64,000 nt of DNA from Paraburkholderia sp. (GTDB taxonomy: Bacteria > Pseudomonadota > Gammaproteobacteria > Burkholderiales > Burkholderiaceae): assembly GCF_026225065.1 (NCBI RefSeq), contig NZ_JAMFSB010000112.1:1-64000 (forward strand). Reading direction: 5' to 3'. Shown one piece after another: positions 10,001-19,591 of the stretch (within the stretch, counting starts at the first letter, position 1; every line of letters starts with the position of its first letter). The position numbers were made by a program, and so were the translations under genes. The notes below the pieces were generated by a model. That model saw only the letters and a program-made list of their open reading frames with translations, made no database searches and was not told the DNA's origin.

Positions 10001-10591
10001 GTGAGTCACACTCTTTCAACATCCGTCTCTGCAGAAATCGAAATCCGCAAGAGCCGCTTTATCGCTTATGCAATTCCCGTTGCGGACCGCGATGCGGCGA
10101 TGGTCGAACTGCGCCGCCTGCGTGAAGCGCATCCCAACGCAACACACGTGTGTTGGGCCCTGCTGGCAGGGGGACATTCCGGCATGTCCGACGACGGCGA
10201 GCCGTCCGGCACCGCCGGCAGGCCGATCCTTGAAGTATTGCGCCATCACGACCTCGACGGCGTGCTGGCCGCCGTCGTGCGCTACTACGGCGGCGTGAAG
10301 CTAGGTGCCGGTGGCCTCGTGCGCGCGTATGCCGACTCAATTGCTCGCGTGCTGCAGGACGCGCCGCGCATCGAACGGATTGCGCAAACCTTGCTGACCG
10401 TGGAGATCGGCTATCCCGACGAAGCGCGCGTGCGACGCTGGATCGAACAGGAAGGTTATGCGCTGGCTGATAGCGGGTATGAAATGGAAGTGCGGTTGAC
10501 GATCGGCATGCCTGTTACTGCGCTGGACGCGGCGCGCGATGCCTTGCGGGATATGACGCAAGGGCGCGCCGTGTTGCACGACGCGCTGTGA
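10001..10591 (+). CDS. YigZ/IMPACT (UPF0029) family protein
   Basis: IRKSRFIAYA, DDGEPSGTAGRPILEVL, VVRYYGGVKLGAGGLVRAY motifs. Confidence 0.93.
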   Translation: MSHTLSTSVSAEIEIRKSRFIAYAIPVADRDAAMVELRRLREAHPNATHVCWALLAGGHSGMSDDGEPSGTAGRPILEVLRHHDLDGVLAAVVRYYGGVKLGAGGLVRAYADSIARVLQDAPRIERIAQTLLTVEIGYPDEARVRRWIEQEGYALADSGYEMEVRLTIGMPVTALDAARDALRDMTQGRAVLHDAL

Positions 10592-10605
10592 AGCTCTGCT
10601 GACGT

Positions 10606-12267
10606 TCAATGCGTCGCGGCCAACTCCGGTTGACCACGCTTGGCCGCGACATCCATTAGCGCATCCTCGAGAATCATCTGCGCCCCTTTCTCCGCCACCA
10701 TCATCGTCGGAGCATTGATATTGCCGGATGTGATGTTCGGGAAGATCGACGCATCCACCACCCGCAACCCCGCGATACCATGCACGCGCAGGCGTTCGTC
10801 GACCACTGAAGTCTGCGCATCCGAACCCATCGCGCACGATCCGCACAGGTGGTAAATCGAGCCCGACTGCTCGCGGAAATACTGCAGAAAGCCCTCTCGC
10901 GTATTGACCTGCGGCCCCGGTGAAATCTCTTCGACCGTGATGCCCAGCAGCGCCGGCGTGGCCATCACCTTGCGCACCAGTTCACAGCCCTGAATCACCT
11001 CGTTGATGTCTTTGTCGGTGGTTAGCGCGTTGATACGGATCTTCGCCGCATCCTCCACGCGGTTCGAAGCGATTTCAATCGAGCCGCGGCTCGTCGGCCG
11101 GCATGGATTGAAAGCCAGCAGGAAGCCCGAATACGGTTCCGGCTCGAGGCTCGCCTTGCTGCTCTTAGGAATGCGATACGACAATGGGTTGAAATAGAGC
11201 TGCAGGTTAGGCTGCGTCTGCTGATCGTTACCCTTGAAGAAACCACCCGACTGGTTCACGCTCATCGCGAGCGGCCCCGTGCGGGTCAACAGATACTGCA
11301 AGCCCAGCTTGAGCTTGCCGAGCAACGGCCGCATTTCGTCGTTTAACGTCTTGACGTTGGCGCGATAGTAGAAGCTCACGCACAGATGATCCTGCAGGTT
11401 TTCCCCGACTGCCGGCAATTCATGCACGAGCGGAATACGATGCTGCGCAAGCAACGCCTTGGCGCCGACGCCCGACAGTTGCAACAGCTTCGGCGTATCC
11501 ACCGCGCCTGCCGACAAGATCACCTCGCGATTCGCGACGAATCGGCGCTCACTGCCACCCTGCTTGACCACTACGCCCGTCGCACGCTTGCTGGCATCGA
11601 ACAGCACCTGGCTCACCAGCACGTCACGCTCCACGCTCAGATTCTTGCGCTCCAGCACCGGATGAAGATATTCGAAGCTGCTCGACGAACGCTGTCCGTT
11701 GCGCGTGTTCACGTCGTAAATGCCCACGCCTTCAAACTGCGCACCATTGAAGTCTTGACTCCGCCCATAACCCGCCTGCTCGCAGCCCTTCAAAAACACA
11801 TGGCAAATCGGATGCACGGCATCTTTCATCGGTGAAATGCGAATCGGGCCGTCGTCGCCGTGGTATTCAGTATTGCCAAGCGGATGCGACTCGAGCTTGC
11901 GGAAATACGGCAGCACGTCGTTAAACGACCAGCCTTTGTTGCCAGCCGCCGCCCAGTCGTCGAAGTCGTGCGGTTGACCGCGCACGAAAATCATCGCGTT
12001 GATCGATCCAGAGCCACCCTGCACCTTGCCGCGCGGACAATAGATCGGCCGGTTGTCGAGCTCCTTTTCGGGCTCGCTGTAGTACATCCAGTTATAGGTT
12101 TCGTTGTAGTACGTTTTGGTGAAACCCACTGGGACCTTGAACCAGAACGAGCTATCCTTGCCGCCCGCTTCGAGCAGCAGCACGGAGTATTCACCCGAGG
12201 CCGTCAGGCGATTCGCGAGAATGCAGCCCGCGGAGCCAGCGCCGACAATAATGTAGTCGTAGTTCAT
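10606..12267 (-). CDS. GMC family oxidoreductase (choline dehydrogenase-like)
   Basis: MNYDYIIVGAGSAGCILANRLTASG FAD-binding motif; CSCAMG/HLCGSCAMGSD and GLRVVDASIFPNITSGNINAPTMMVAEKGAQMI. Confidence 0.95.
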   Translation of the reverse strand: MNYDYIIVGAGSAGCILANRLTASGEYSVLLLEAGGKDSSFWFKVPVGFTKTYYNETYNWMYYSEPEKELDNRPIYCPRGKVQGGSGSINAMIFVRGQPHDFDDWAAAGNKGWSFNDVLPYFRKLESHPLGNTEYHGDDGPIRISPMKDAVHPICHVFLKGCEQAGYGRSQDFNGAQFEGVGIYDVNTRNGQRSSSSFEYLHPVLERKNLSVERDVLVSQVLFDASKRATGVVVKQGGSERRFVANREVILSAGAVDTPKLLQLSGVGAKALLAQHRIPLVHELPAVGENLQDHLCVSFYYRANVKTLNDEMRPLLGKLKLGLQYLLTRTGPLAMSVNQSGGFFKGNDQQTQPNLQLYFNPLSYRIPKSSKASLEPEPYSGFLLAFNPCRPTSRGSIEIASNRVEDAAKIRINALTTDKDINEVIQGCELVRKVMATPALLGITVEEISPGPQVNTREGFLQYFREQSGSIYHLCGSCAMGSDAQTSVVDERLRVHGIAGLRVVDASIFPNITSGNINAPTMMVAEKGAQMILEDALMDVAAKRGQPELAATH

Positions 12268-12322
12268 GGTGTAGTTCGCCCGACGGCGCCCGCTTCAGTG
12301 AATGCGAAAGTAACTCTCAAGC

Positions 12323-13540
12323 TCAACCCTTGGCCGGCGCAAGATCCTTGACGTCAGCGGGCTTCGCGGCCATCTGCAAATGCAGGCGTTCACCGCTGTA
12401 CGGCGAGTGCTGCCGCACCACGTCCATGTTCAGTTCAACGCCCAGACCCGGCTCCCGCGACGGAATGATGTAGCCGTCTTCCCAGCGAATCGGCGTCTTC
12501 AACACTTCCGCATGGAATCCGCCCCACGTACCGATACTTTCCTGAATCAGGAAGTTCGGCGTGCAAGCCGCCAGTTGAATGCTCGCTGCGGCGCCCACCG
12601 GACCGTTGTAGAGGTGCGGCGCGATCTGCGCGTAGTACACCTCGGCAATGCTCGCCACTTTCTTCGCTTCGAGAAGACCGCCTACGCGCGCCACGTTCAA
12701 CTGCAGGATCGACGCAGCGCCTGCTTCGAGCAGCTTGAAAAATTCATACTTGGTGGTCAGACGCTCGCCGGCCGCGATGGGAATGCTGGTGTGTTTGGCC
12801 ACTTGCGCCATTGCGCCCTCCTGTCCCGGCGGCACCGGCTCTTCGAACCACAGCGGATCGTATTTCTCGAGACGTTTGGCGAGGCGGATCGCCGACGACG
12901 GCACCATTTGCCCATGCGTGCCGAACAGCAAATCGGCCTTGCTGCCCACCGCTTCGCGCACCCTGCGGCAAAACAGCTCGCAACGGTCCAGCACTTCCAT
13001 CGACAGTTGATGACCGGAATACGCGGTGTACGGACCTGCCGGGTCGAACTTGACCGCCGTGAAGCCGCGCCTCACGTTCTGGACCGCGCATTCGGCCGCG
13101 AGATCGGGATCGTCGTAATCGTATTCGCCGTCGCGATTCTTGGGATACAGATAGGTGTACGAGCGAAGCCGTTCGTTGACCATGCCGCCCATCAGTTCGT
13201 AGACAGGTTTGCCGGCGGCCTTGCCGATGATGTCCCAGCAGGCCATCTCCAGGCCGCTGACGATACCCATCATGGTCAGGTCGGGACGCTGCGTAAATCC
13301 GCTCGAATAGGCTTCACGCCACAGCCGCTCGACGTGATGCGGATCCTTGTCGAGCAGATAGCGGCCGAACACATCGTCGATGAGGTGGGTCATCGCATTC
13401 GGATGAAACGTCGCCGAATAGATTTCGCCGACGCCCTCAATCCCGCACGCCGTCTTCAGCTTGACGAAGATCCAGTACATGCCGCCCAGATGCGGCGGCG
13501 GCACGGCGACGATATGCGTTTCGAGCGAGACAACTTTCAT
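12323..13540 (-). CDS. mandelate racemase/muconate lactonizing enzyme family protein (enolase superfamily)
   Basis: GIVSGLEMACWDIIGKAAGKPVYELMGG, LWFEEPVPPGQEGAMAQVAKHTSIPIAAGERL. Confidence 0.92.
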   Translation of the reverse strand: MKVVSLETHIVAVPPPHLGGMYWIFVKLKTACGIEGVGEIYSATFHPNAMTHLIDDVFGRYLLDKDPHHVERLWREAYSSGFTQRPDLTMMGIVSGLEMACWDIIGKAAGKPVYELMGGMVNERLRSYTYLYPKNRDGEYDYDDPDLAAECAVQNVRRGFTAVKFDPAGPYTAYSGHQLSMEVLDRCELFCRRVREAVGSKADLLFGTHGQMVPSSAIRLAKRLEKYDPLWFEEPVPPGQEGAMAQVAKHTSIPIAAGERLTTKYEFFKLLEAGAASILQLNVARVGGLLEAKKVASIAEVYYAQIAPHLYNGPVGAAASIQLAACTPNFLIQESIGTWGGFHAEVLKTPIRWEDGYIIPSREPGLGVELNMDVVRQHSPYSGERLHLQMAAKPADVKDLAPAKG

Positions 13541-14884
13541 TTACAGACCTTCTTTCCTGTTAAGCATGTTTCTGAGCGCCAGCGCAGCAAAGCCACCGAG
13601 CACGGCCACTGCGGCCACATAACCAAAATAGAGTTGATAACCGAATACGCCGGGGTAGGTCTGCGTCAGATAGCCGTTGATAAGCGGCAGAAAGACGTCC
13701 GGCGAATAACCGAGTACCGAGATCAAACCGATTGCCAGGCCCATCGTTTCGACGGGCACATTGCAGCGGTCGAGCAACGACCAGTACAGGCCGCGAATCG
13801 CGTAAGTCAGAATGCCGATGAACAACACGAGGAAAACCAGCGCAACGTGACTGCCGATGCCAGGCGCGGCAACCAGTCCGAGCAGCGAGAGTGCGGCGAG
13901 GAACAGCGCGATCACCAGTACGGAGACCTTCGAGAAGCGGTCGCCAAGGAAACCGCCGCCAATCCCACCGATAGGCCGCATCCACAGCTTGAGCGTCGTG
14001 ATCGTGCCGGCCATCACCACGGAGAGGCCAATGGCGCCTTCATGCAGATACGCCGAAAAGCTGTAGGTCGCCCAGAAGACCTGATAGCCGCAGAACACAA
14101 TCGCTACCACCAGCCACAGTTCCGGAATCGAGGCGAGTGTTTTCAGGTCGACGAGGACGTTGCTGCGCCTGCGTGCGGCGGCGTGGTCCGCGGCAGCCTC
14201 GCCTCCCTGCGGGTCCTTCACGAGACCGAGCACTATGCCGAGCGCAATGCACAGAAACGCGTACATATAGACGACCAGCTTGAAACCTGCCGCGACTGGC
14301 TCGCCACGCGTCTGCGTAACCCAGGCAAACAAGGTGATCGCAACGGTCGCTAGCAGCGCTTCGATCAGGCCACGTCCACCGTCGAGAAAGCCGAAGAAAC
14401 GGCCTTGTTCATCTGCTCCGGCAAGCATTGAGACGCGCTTGATGACAGCGGCCCAGAACGTCAGACCGGTCGACAGGCCCCAGCCGCCGAAGATGACCAT
14501 CAGCAGATGAAACGACGGCGCGCTCGAATACCACAGGCCCAGCGCGCCGGTTGCGACCAGTGAGAAGCTAATGAGCATTCGCGGCGCGATGCGGTCAGCG
14601 AGCCAGCCGCTCGGCAGATAGCTCAGCAGGAAGATCGTCCCGAGCGACGAGTACAGATAGCCGAGCTGGCTGTCCGTGATATGGAACACCTCCAGCATGG
14701 TCGGCTGATACACCTGCCGCAGATAGAGAATCGGATAGATCGCGCCAGCGGCGATCACCAGCAACAGCAGTTGTACATAGCGCTGTGCAGCGTTTTTCCG
14801 CAAGGCGGCTGCGTCGTGAGCGACCGACAGCGCGGCGTTGGATTGAACCGGTTGAGATGACACTGAGGTGCTCCTGGGAGACAC
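13541..14884 (-). CDS. MFS transporter
   Basis: 12-TM pattern; PSGWLADRIAPRMLISFSLVATGALGLW; stop directly abuts the start of the downstream MR/MLE gene. Confidence 0.88.
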   Translation of the reverse strand: MSPRSTSVSSQPVQSNAALSVAHDAAALRKNAAQRYVQLLLLVIAAGAIYPILYLRQVYQPTMLEVFHITDSQLGYLYSSLGTIFLLSYLPSGWLADRIAPRMLISFSLVATGALGLWYSSAPSFHLLMVIFGGWGLSTGLTFWAAVIKRVSMLAGADEQGRFFGFLDGGRGLIEALLATVAITLFAWVTQTRGEPVAAGFKLVVYMYAFLCIALGIVLGLVKDPQGGEAAADHAAARRRSNVLVDLKTLASIPELWLVVAIVFCGYQVFWATYSFSAYLHEGAIGLSVVMAGTITTLKLWMRPIGGIGGGFLGDRFSKVSVLVIALFLAALSLLGLVAAPGIGSHVALVFLVLFIGILTYAIRGLYWSLLDRCNVPVETMGLAIGLISVLGYSPDVFLPLINGYLTQTYPGVFGYQLYFGYVAAVAVLGGFAALALRNMLNRKEGL

Positions 14885-15029
14885 ACAAAGCCCACAGCGC
14901 GTTGTTGCGCCGGCTTTGTCGCATCTCCGATATCTTTGTTATGGTTGCAGCGTGCTTACACGAAACTGCAGGTTCAGAAAGGGCATGCCGCTATGCGCAG
15001 CGTGCCGGGCTAGAGTATGTATCGAGCCT

Positions 15030-16454
15030 TTAGTACTTCATGACCACGAGGCGCGTCTGCGTAAACTCGAGCATGCCGTGCTTGCCGTCGTCGCCGCCCA
15101 GGCCAGAGCGCTTCCAGCCTGCGTGGAAGCCCTGATAGGGATCGGCCGGCGTGCGGTTCACGTACAGCTCCCCTGCTTCGATGCCGTTGGCGATTTTCAT
15201 CGCGGAGCGATAGTTCTCGGTGTAAAGCACTGACGACAAACCGAACTGGTGATCGTTAGCCATCTCAAGCGCTTCGTCGAGCGTGCCGTATTTGACGACC
15301 GGCATGATCGGCCCAAAGGTCTCTTCCTGGATGATCTCCATGTCCTGGCGGCAGTTCGACAGCAACGTCGCCGGGTAAAAGAAGCCGTTACCGCTGGGCA
15401 ATTCGCCGCCCGTCTCGAGCGTGGCGCCCGCTTCCACAGCGCGCATGACCATTGTGTGGATTGACTGACGCGATGCCTCGTTCACAAGCGGCCCCATGAG
15501 GGCGGCATTTTCAGCGCGGTCGCCGATTTTCACGGCACTCATGTGCTGCCTGAGCAGCGCGACAAAGCGGTCGTGCACGCTCTCATGCACATAGACGCGT
15601 TCGATCGCCGTACACAACTGGCCACAGTGTGTGGTCTTGGACGCCACCAGTTCGCGCGCGGCCTTTTCGAGGTCGGCATCCGGCTCGATGATGGCGGGCG
15701 TTTTGCCGCCCAGTTCGAGCGACGGCTTGGCGATATTCGCCTTGCAATACTCGAGCACCTTGCGCCCGGCACTGACGCTGCCCGTCAGCGTGATCATGCC
15801 GATCGCCGGATGCGTGCAGACGTCTTCTGCTGTGGCGTGACTCATGGCCAGAATGTTCACGACGCCTGCCGGTACACCGGCGCGTTCGACTGCCTTGGCA
15901 ATTTCGAATGCCGAAGTCGGTGTGTTATTGCTCGGCCGCACCACGACCGTGTTGCCGGAAATCAGCGCAGGCGCGATCTTGCGCAGCAACGTGTAGACCG
16001 GATAGTTGAACGGAATCAGGCAGGCGACGACACCGATCGGCTCGCGATGCAGGACCAGGTTCTCGTCGGGGGTATCGCTCGGAATGACTTCGCCTTCGAT
16101 GCGGCGCGCCCATTCCGCGTGATAGTGGGTGATCTGAGCGGCATAGATGGCTTCGTTGGTGGCATCCGCGACGCTCTTGCCGGACTCCAGCGCGAGCGCG
16201 GCGCCGATAGCCGGCGCGCATTCGGTCAACGCATCTGCAAGCTTGTGCAGATGGACCGCCCGCTCGGCGGCCGGCAGCTTACGCCAGGCTTTCTGCGCAA
16301 CTGCGGCGGCGTTGACCGCGGCAATCGCTTCGTCCTTCGAAGCAGCCGAGACCTGGGCAACCAGGGCCCCAGTAGCGGGGTTGTAGACGGAGATGAGGTC
16401 ACCGGTTGCGGGTTCGATGAACTGGCCGTTAGCAAAATTCCGCTCGAGTCGCAT
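15030..16454 (-). CDS. aldehyde dehydrogenase (AldA/lactaldehyde dehydrogenase-like)
   Basis: SLELGGKTPAIIEPDADLEKA, HCGQLCTAIERVYV catalytic Cys region, EETFGPIMPVV. Confidence 0.93.
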   Translation of the reverse strand: MRLERNFANGQFIEPATGDLISVYNPATGALVAQVSAASKDEAIAAVNAAAVAQKAWRKLPAAERAVHLHKLADALTECAPAIGAALALESGKSVADATNEAIYAAQITHYHAEWARRIEGEVIPSDTPDENLVLHREPIGVVACLIPFNYPVYTLLRKIAPALISGNTVVVRPSNNTPTSAFEIAKAVERAGVPAGVVNILAMSHATAEDVCTHPAIGMITLTGSVSAGRKVLEYCKANIAKPSLELGGKTPAIIEPDADLEKAARELVASKTTHCGQLCTAIERVYVHESVHDRFVALLRQHMSAVKIGDRAENAALMGPLVNEASRQSIHTMVMRAVEAGATLETGGELPSGNGFFYPATLLSNCRQDMEIIQEETFGPIMPVVKYGTLDEALEMANDHQFGLSSVLYTENYRSAMKIANGIEAGELYVNRTPADPYQGFHAGWKRSGLGGDDGKHGMLEFTQTRLVVMKY

Positions 16455-16838
16455 GGTCTTTACCAGGTAGCGTGGTGCGAAAAACACATTGCCGACGGCC
16501 GTGAATGGCGTGCCGCCGGTGCATGAGCAGAATTCTTGTCCGCGTCGGGAGGACCGGCAAGCGACTAATTCGAGCCATAAACATTCGAAAAACTCATGTT
16601 ATGGGCCGAGGCGTGGCGCGGAACACGAACGATTAAAATGCGAGGCCAGACTTGCCTGGAAACGTGATCCGAGCCCTGGGCTACTGCCGTTGTTGCGTCA
16701 TGATCAGCCCCGGCAATGGCGCCTCCGAAGCCTTGTTCGCATCGAACGGGTTCAAAGAGGCATAGCGGTGGTAAAGCGCCGGCGACACCGGCTTATCGGG
16801 CAATCGAGAACGTGCGCCACCGGGCGCATTCAGAGCCG

Positions 16839-17102
16839 CTAGCCGAGACGCAACAAGGATGCCTGACTGGCAAGCAGAGTTTGAAGTTCATTGGAATCGG
16901 GCCGCGTCCCCCAGTTCCGGGCGCCGGCCACTGACGCGATGGCGATCCATGAATTGGGAGGAAACCATTCCTGCACGACCGTCGTGCCCTGCAGAACACG
17001 AAGACGCCCCGTTTGCTCGCAATAGTCGGCGCACAGCTCCGTGCCGTCCAGTTGGGCAGTGACGAGGGGGTTACGCGTTCGCTGCATTGAGATCTCCCGC
17101 AT
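16839..17102 (-). CDS. hypothetical protein
   Basis: 87 aa ORF, no family recognised. Confidence 0.4.
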   Translation of the reverse strand: MREISMQRTRNPLVTAQLDGTELCADYCEQTGRLRVLQGTTVVQEWFPPNSWIAIASVAGARNWGTRPDSNELQTLLASQASLLRLG

Positions 17103-17427
17103 AAAAAGCTTGGCGCACGAGGGCGACGAGCGGCCCCGTGCGCGATGCCGACCGCGGCGTACATGCGAGCGCGCACGACCTCGGTGATCGACTCATGGCC
17201 GGACGCTACAAGCGACACAGGCAGTGACGGGAGTCTATGGAGAGTTCGGATTTACAGGTGAAACGTGCATGCGAGATTGGTAACGTGAGGTTACCGGGCT
17301 GCGCCTCGGGGAGCGCGGCATTTGTCGTGGACTTTCGACTTTATTGCGTCGTGCATCCAGTGATGAGGAGACCTCGTATATGAAGTGACGCGGCGCAATC
17401 TCTGCATCGCATTCTGGGAGAAATGAA

Positions 17428-17685
17428 ATGAACAAGGCAATTCTGACTGTCGTCTTGACGGGAGTGGCTGCGGTTTCGTTCGGGGTGTCGGGTGTGGCGT
17501 TTGCCGGGAATGCGCACGGTGCTGCGACGGCGGGGATGACTTATCAGGGGGACCCGGTTTCTAGTCCGTGGACGACCAAGCCTGCCGGGTGGACTATGGG
17601 ACAGGGTGCAGGCGCGGGGCCTGCGGTGGCTGGTGATACTTCTCAGAATGTGACGGTCAGTCATGCGCAGGTGGACGCGCAATAA
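17428..17685 (+). CDS. small secreted hypothetical protein
   Basis: Signal peptide MNKAILTVVLTGVAAVSFGVSGVAFAG; RBS-like gggagaaatga upstream. Confidence 0.65.
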   Translation: MNKAILTVVLTGVAAVSFGVSGVAFAGNAHGAATAGMTYQGDPVSSPWTTKPAGWTMGQGAGAGPAVAGDTSQNVTVSHAQVDAQ

Positions 17686-17691
17686 GAGCTA

Positions 17692-18340
17692 GGGGGTTTT
17701 GCCTGCGGCGCTTGTCCGTGTTCCTGTGGTGTTGGCCTTTCCTTGCATTCTTATTGGTTTGCTTGTGATGCCCCTGTGCGGGGCGGCACTTACTGTCTTT
17801 GTCCCACAGGGACTACCTTCGGGTCGCCGCCGCAAAGAAAGTAAGCAAAGAAAGCGGGCTTCACACCGCCAGCCTGTAGGTGTCCACCAGTGAGATGAGC
17901 CCGGAGTGGCGCGCGCACGAAATGATCTCTCGCATCGCCGCTGGTTTTGACAAGGGACTCATTCATCCCACTCCGCACTACGTGCGTCGCGGACCGGTCT
18001 GCCAGGGAAGGCGTGGTTTGCGAGGGAAGACTGGAATTTTCGGCGAAGGGGCAATCCAACATAGTTAGAACGCCTACACAGTTTGCAGAGGGGCTTATGC
18101 CCGACGGCGGGGCGCGAAGCGCGACGCTGGAACGGATGAGTCCTTTGTCACTAACGGGGGGGTGCGAGGGCGGCTCTCGTGCGCGGACCACTCTGGCTTC
18201 ATGCCAGTGGGGGACACCTACAGGCTGGCGGTTGCAAGCCCGCTTTCTTTGCTTACTTTCTTTGCATAAGAATGCAAGGAAAGGCCAACACTATAGGAAC
18301 ACGGAAACCAAGGCGCCGCAGGCACCCCCCCAAACGCCGC
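17692..18340. repeat. large nested inverted-repeat intergenic element (about 650 bp)
   Basis: Outer arms 17692-17754 and 18266-18338 (CCGTGTTCCTNNNGTGTTGGCCTTTCCTTGCATTCTTAT); inner arms 17832-17890 and ~18206-18265 (GCAAAGAAAGTAAGCAAAGAAAGCGGGCTT..CCGCCAGCCTGTAGGTGTCC); inner pair TGACAA(G/A)GGACTCAT. Confidence 0.85.
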
Positions 18341-18601
18341 CTATAGCTCCGGATTCCCCAAATCCCCCGCAACAATCCGCTCACCCTGCACCTGCGCAGC
18401 AGCAAGCGCCTCAACCTTGGTAGCAAACGGCCCAATCTCCCCCGCCCCATCGAATGGAAACAACACCTTCCCATCGGTCTTGCGAACCACCTTCAAGACG
18501 CCAAAAAACCGCCGATACCCGGCGAGGCGAGTCGAAGCCGAGACTTCGAAATCGCTCTCGGACTTCGCTGGAACACTGGGAATGAATGCAGACTTGCTCA
18601 T
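18341..18601 (-). CDS. hypothetical protein (possibly DUF6723 family)
   Basis: MSKSAFIPSVPAKSESDFEVSASTRLAGYRRFFGVLKVVRKTDGKVLFPFDGAGEIGPFATKVEAL...; family name from memory, not verified. Confidence 0.6.
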   Translation of the reverse strand: MSKSAFIPSVPAKSESDFEVSASTRLAGYRRFFGVLKVVRKTDGKVLFPFDGAGEIGPFATKVEALAAAQVQGERIVAGDLGNPEL

Positions 18602-18728
18602 ACGTCGAAACGAGGTGAATTAGGAAGCGCTAGCGCCCACGACCACGTACAGATCGCCGAAGGCACCCACCGCAAACCATCATTGTCGCAAATCTTCACG
18701 CACCGCGAGTGACACGAGCGATATCAGA

Positions 18729-18998
18729 TCAATACGCTTCCCTGAACCACGGGCCCCACACCGCTCCATCGCCCTTCAGCCGCGTATAGGTAGCGCTTTG
18801 CCCCGTCGGAAGCTCCGACGTATCGCCCTGCGGTTTGGCATCAGTGGTATGCAGCGCAAATGCCTGCCGCTCGTCCGTGTCCACAGTGACACGCCCAATC
18901 GGCTCCAGAACGTCGCTTTGCGCGGATTCCAGCAGCGCGAAGTAAGGGGTCAGACGGCCCCAAAACGATGTCAACTCTTCCTGCAAGTAATGTTTCAT
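18729..18998 (-). CDS. hypothetical protein
   Basis: 89 aa ORF MKHYLQEELTSFWGRLTPYFALLESAQSD... Confidence 0.5.
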   Translation of the reverse strand: MKHYLQEELTSFWGRLTPYFALLESAQSDVLEPIGRVTVDTDERQAFALHTTDAKPQGDTSELPTGQSATYTRLKGDGAVWGPWFREAY

Positions 18999-19215
18999 GT
19001 ATTTCCTCGGGAGAGTGTAGGCGCAGTTTACCCTACCCTGACATTACAGTTTCCCAACACCGCCTGGCTGTCATTTGTCCGATTTAAGCGACCTACTGAA
19101 ACATCATGATTGGCAGGTTTGATATCAGCGTGGTACAAAGTCATTCTTCGCGTTCGGTCGCGGGGCGAAGACGCGGCAAACGCGAACGCGACATTTAAAT
19201 TGAATGGATTAAAAA

Positions 19216-19419
19216 ATGGCAACCGGTATTGTGAAGTGGTTCAATGATGCAAAGGGTTTTGGTTTCATTACGCCTGACGGCGGCGGCGAAGATCTGTTCG
19301 CACACTTCTCGGAAGTTCAGGGAAGCGGCTTCAAATCGCTGCAGGAAAACCAGAAGGTCAGCTTCGAAGTGAAGCAAGGCCCGAAGGGTAAGCAAGCGGC
19401 AAACATCACGCCGCTGTAA
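19216..19419 (+). CDS. cspA: cold-shock protein, CspA family
   Basis: [67 protein letters not shown]. Confidence 0.97.
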   Translation: MATGIVKWFNDAKGFGFITPDGGGEDLFAHFSEVQGSGFKSLQENQKVSFEVKQGPKGKQAANITPL

Positions 19420-19449
19420 CAGGCCGGGACGCTAGTTCCCCCCTGCTGC

Positions 19450-19480
19450 AAATGGCCCGCCTCGGCGGGCCATTTGCTTT
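19450..19480 (+). terminator. intrinsic terminator of cspA copy 1
   Basis: AAATGGCCCGCC-TC-GGCGGGCCATTT followed by GCTTTT. Confidence 0.85.
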
Positions 19481-19591
19481 TATAGAAGTCTGAGCCGCCC
19501 TATGGGCCTTTGTCGCGAGCACGCAGGCAATAAATACCCGATTAGACGCAAAGATCCGGTAAAACGTACCCGCATATTTTCCGCAAAGCCA

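Noticed and set aside
12380-14353. 657 aa plus-strand ORF spanning the MR/MLE and MFS genes
   Set aside because: Antisense to two clear enzymes/transporters; His/Arg-rich translation typical of a shadow ORF.
17279-17295. GGTAAC-GTGAG-GTTACC inverted repeat
   Set aside because: Short 6-bp arms in a small gap; could be an operator, but there is no second copy or regulator to support it.
17790-18191. 133 aa minus-strand ORF inside the large inverted repeat
   Set aside because: Lies entirely inside the repeat element with arm sequences at its end; likely a spurious ORF from repeat DNA rather than a gene.
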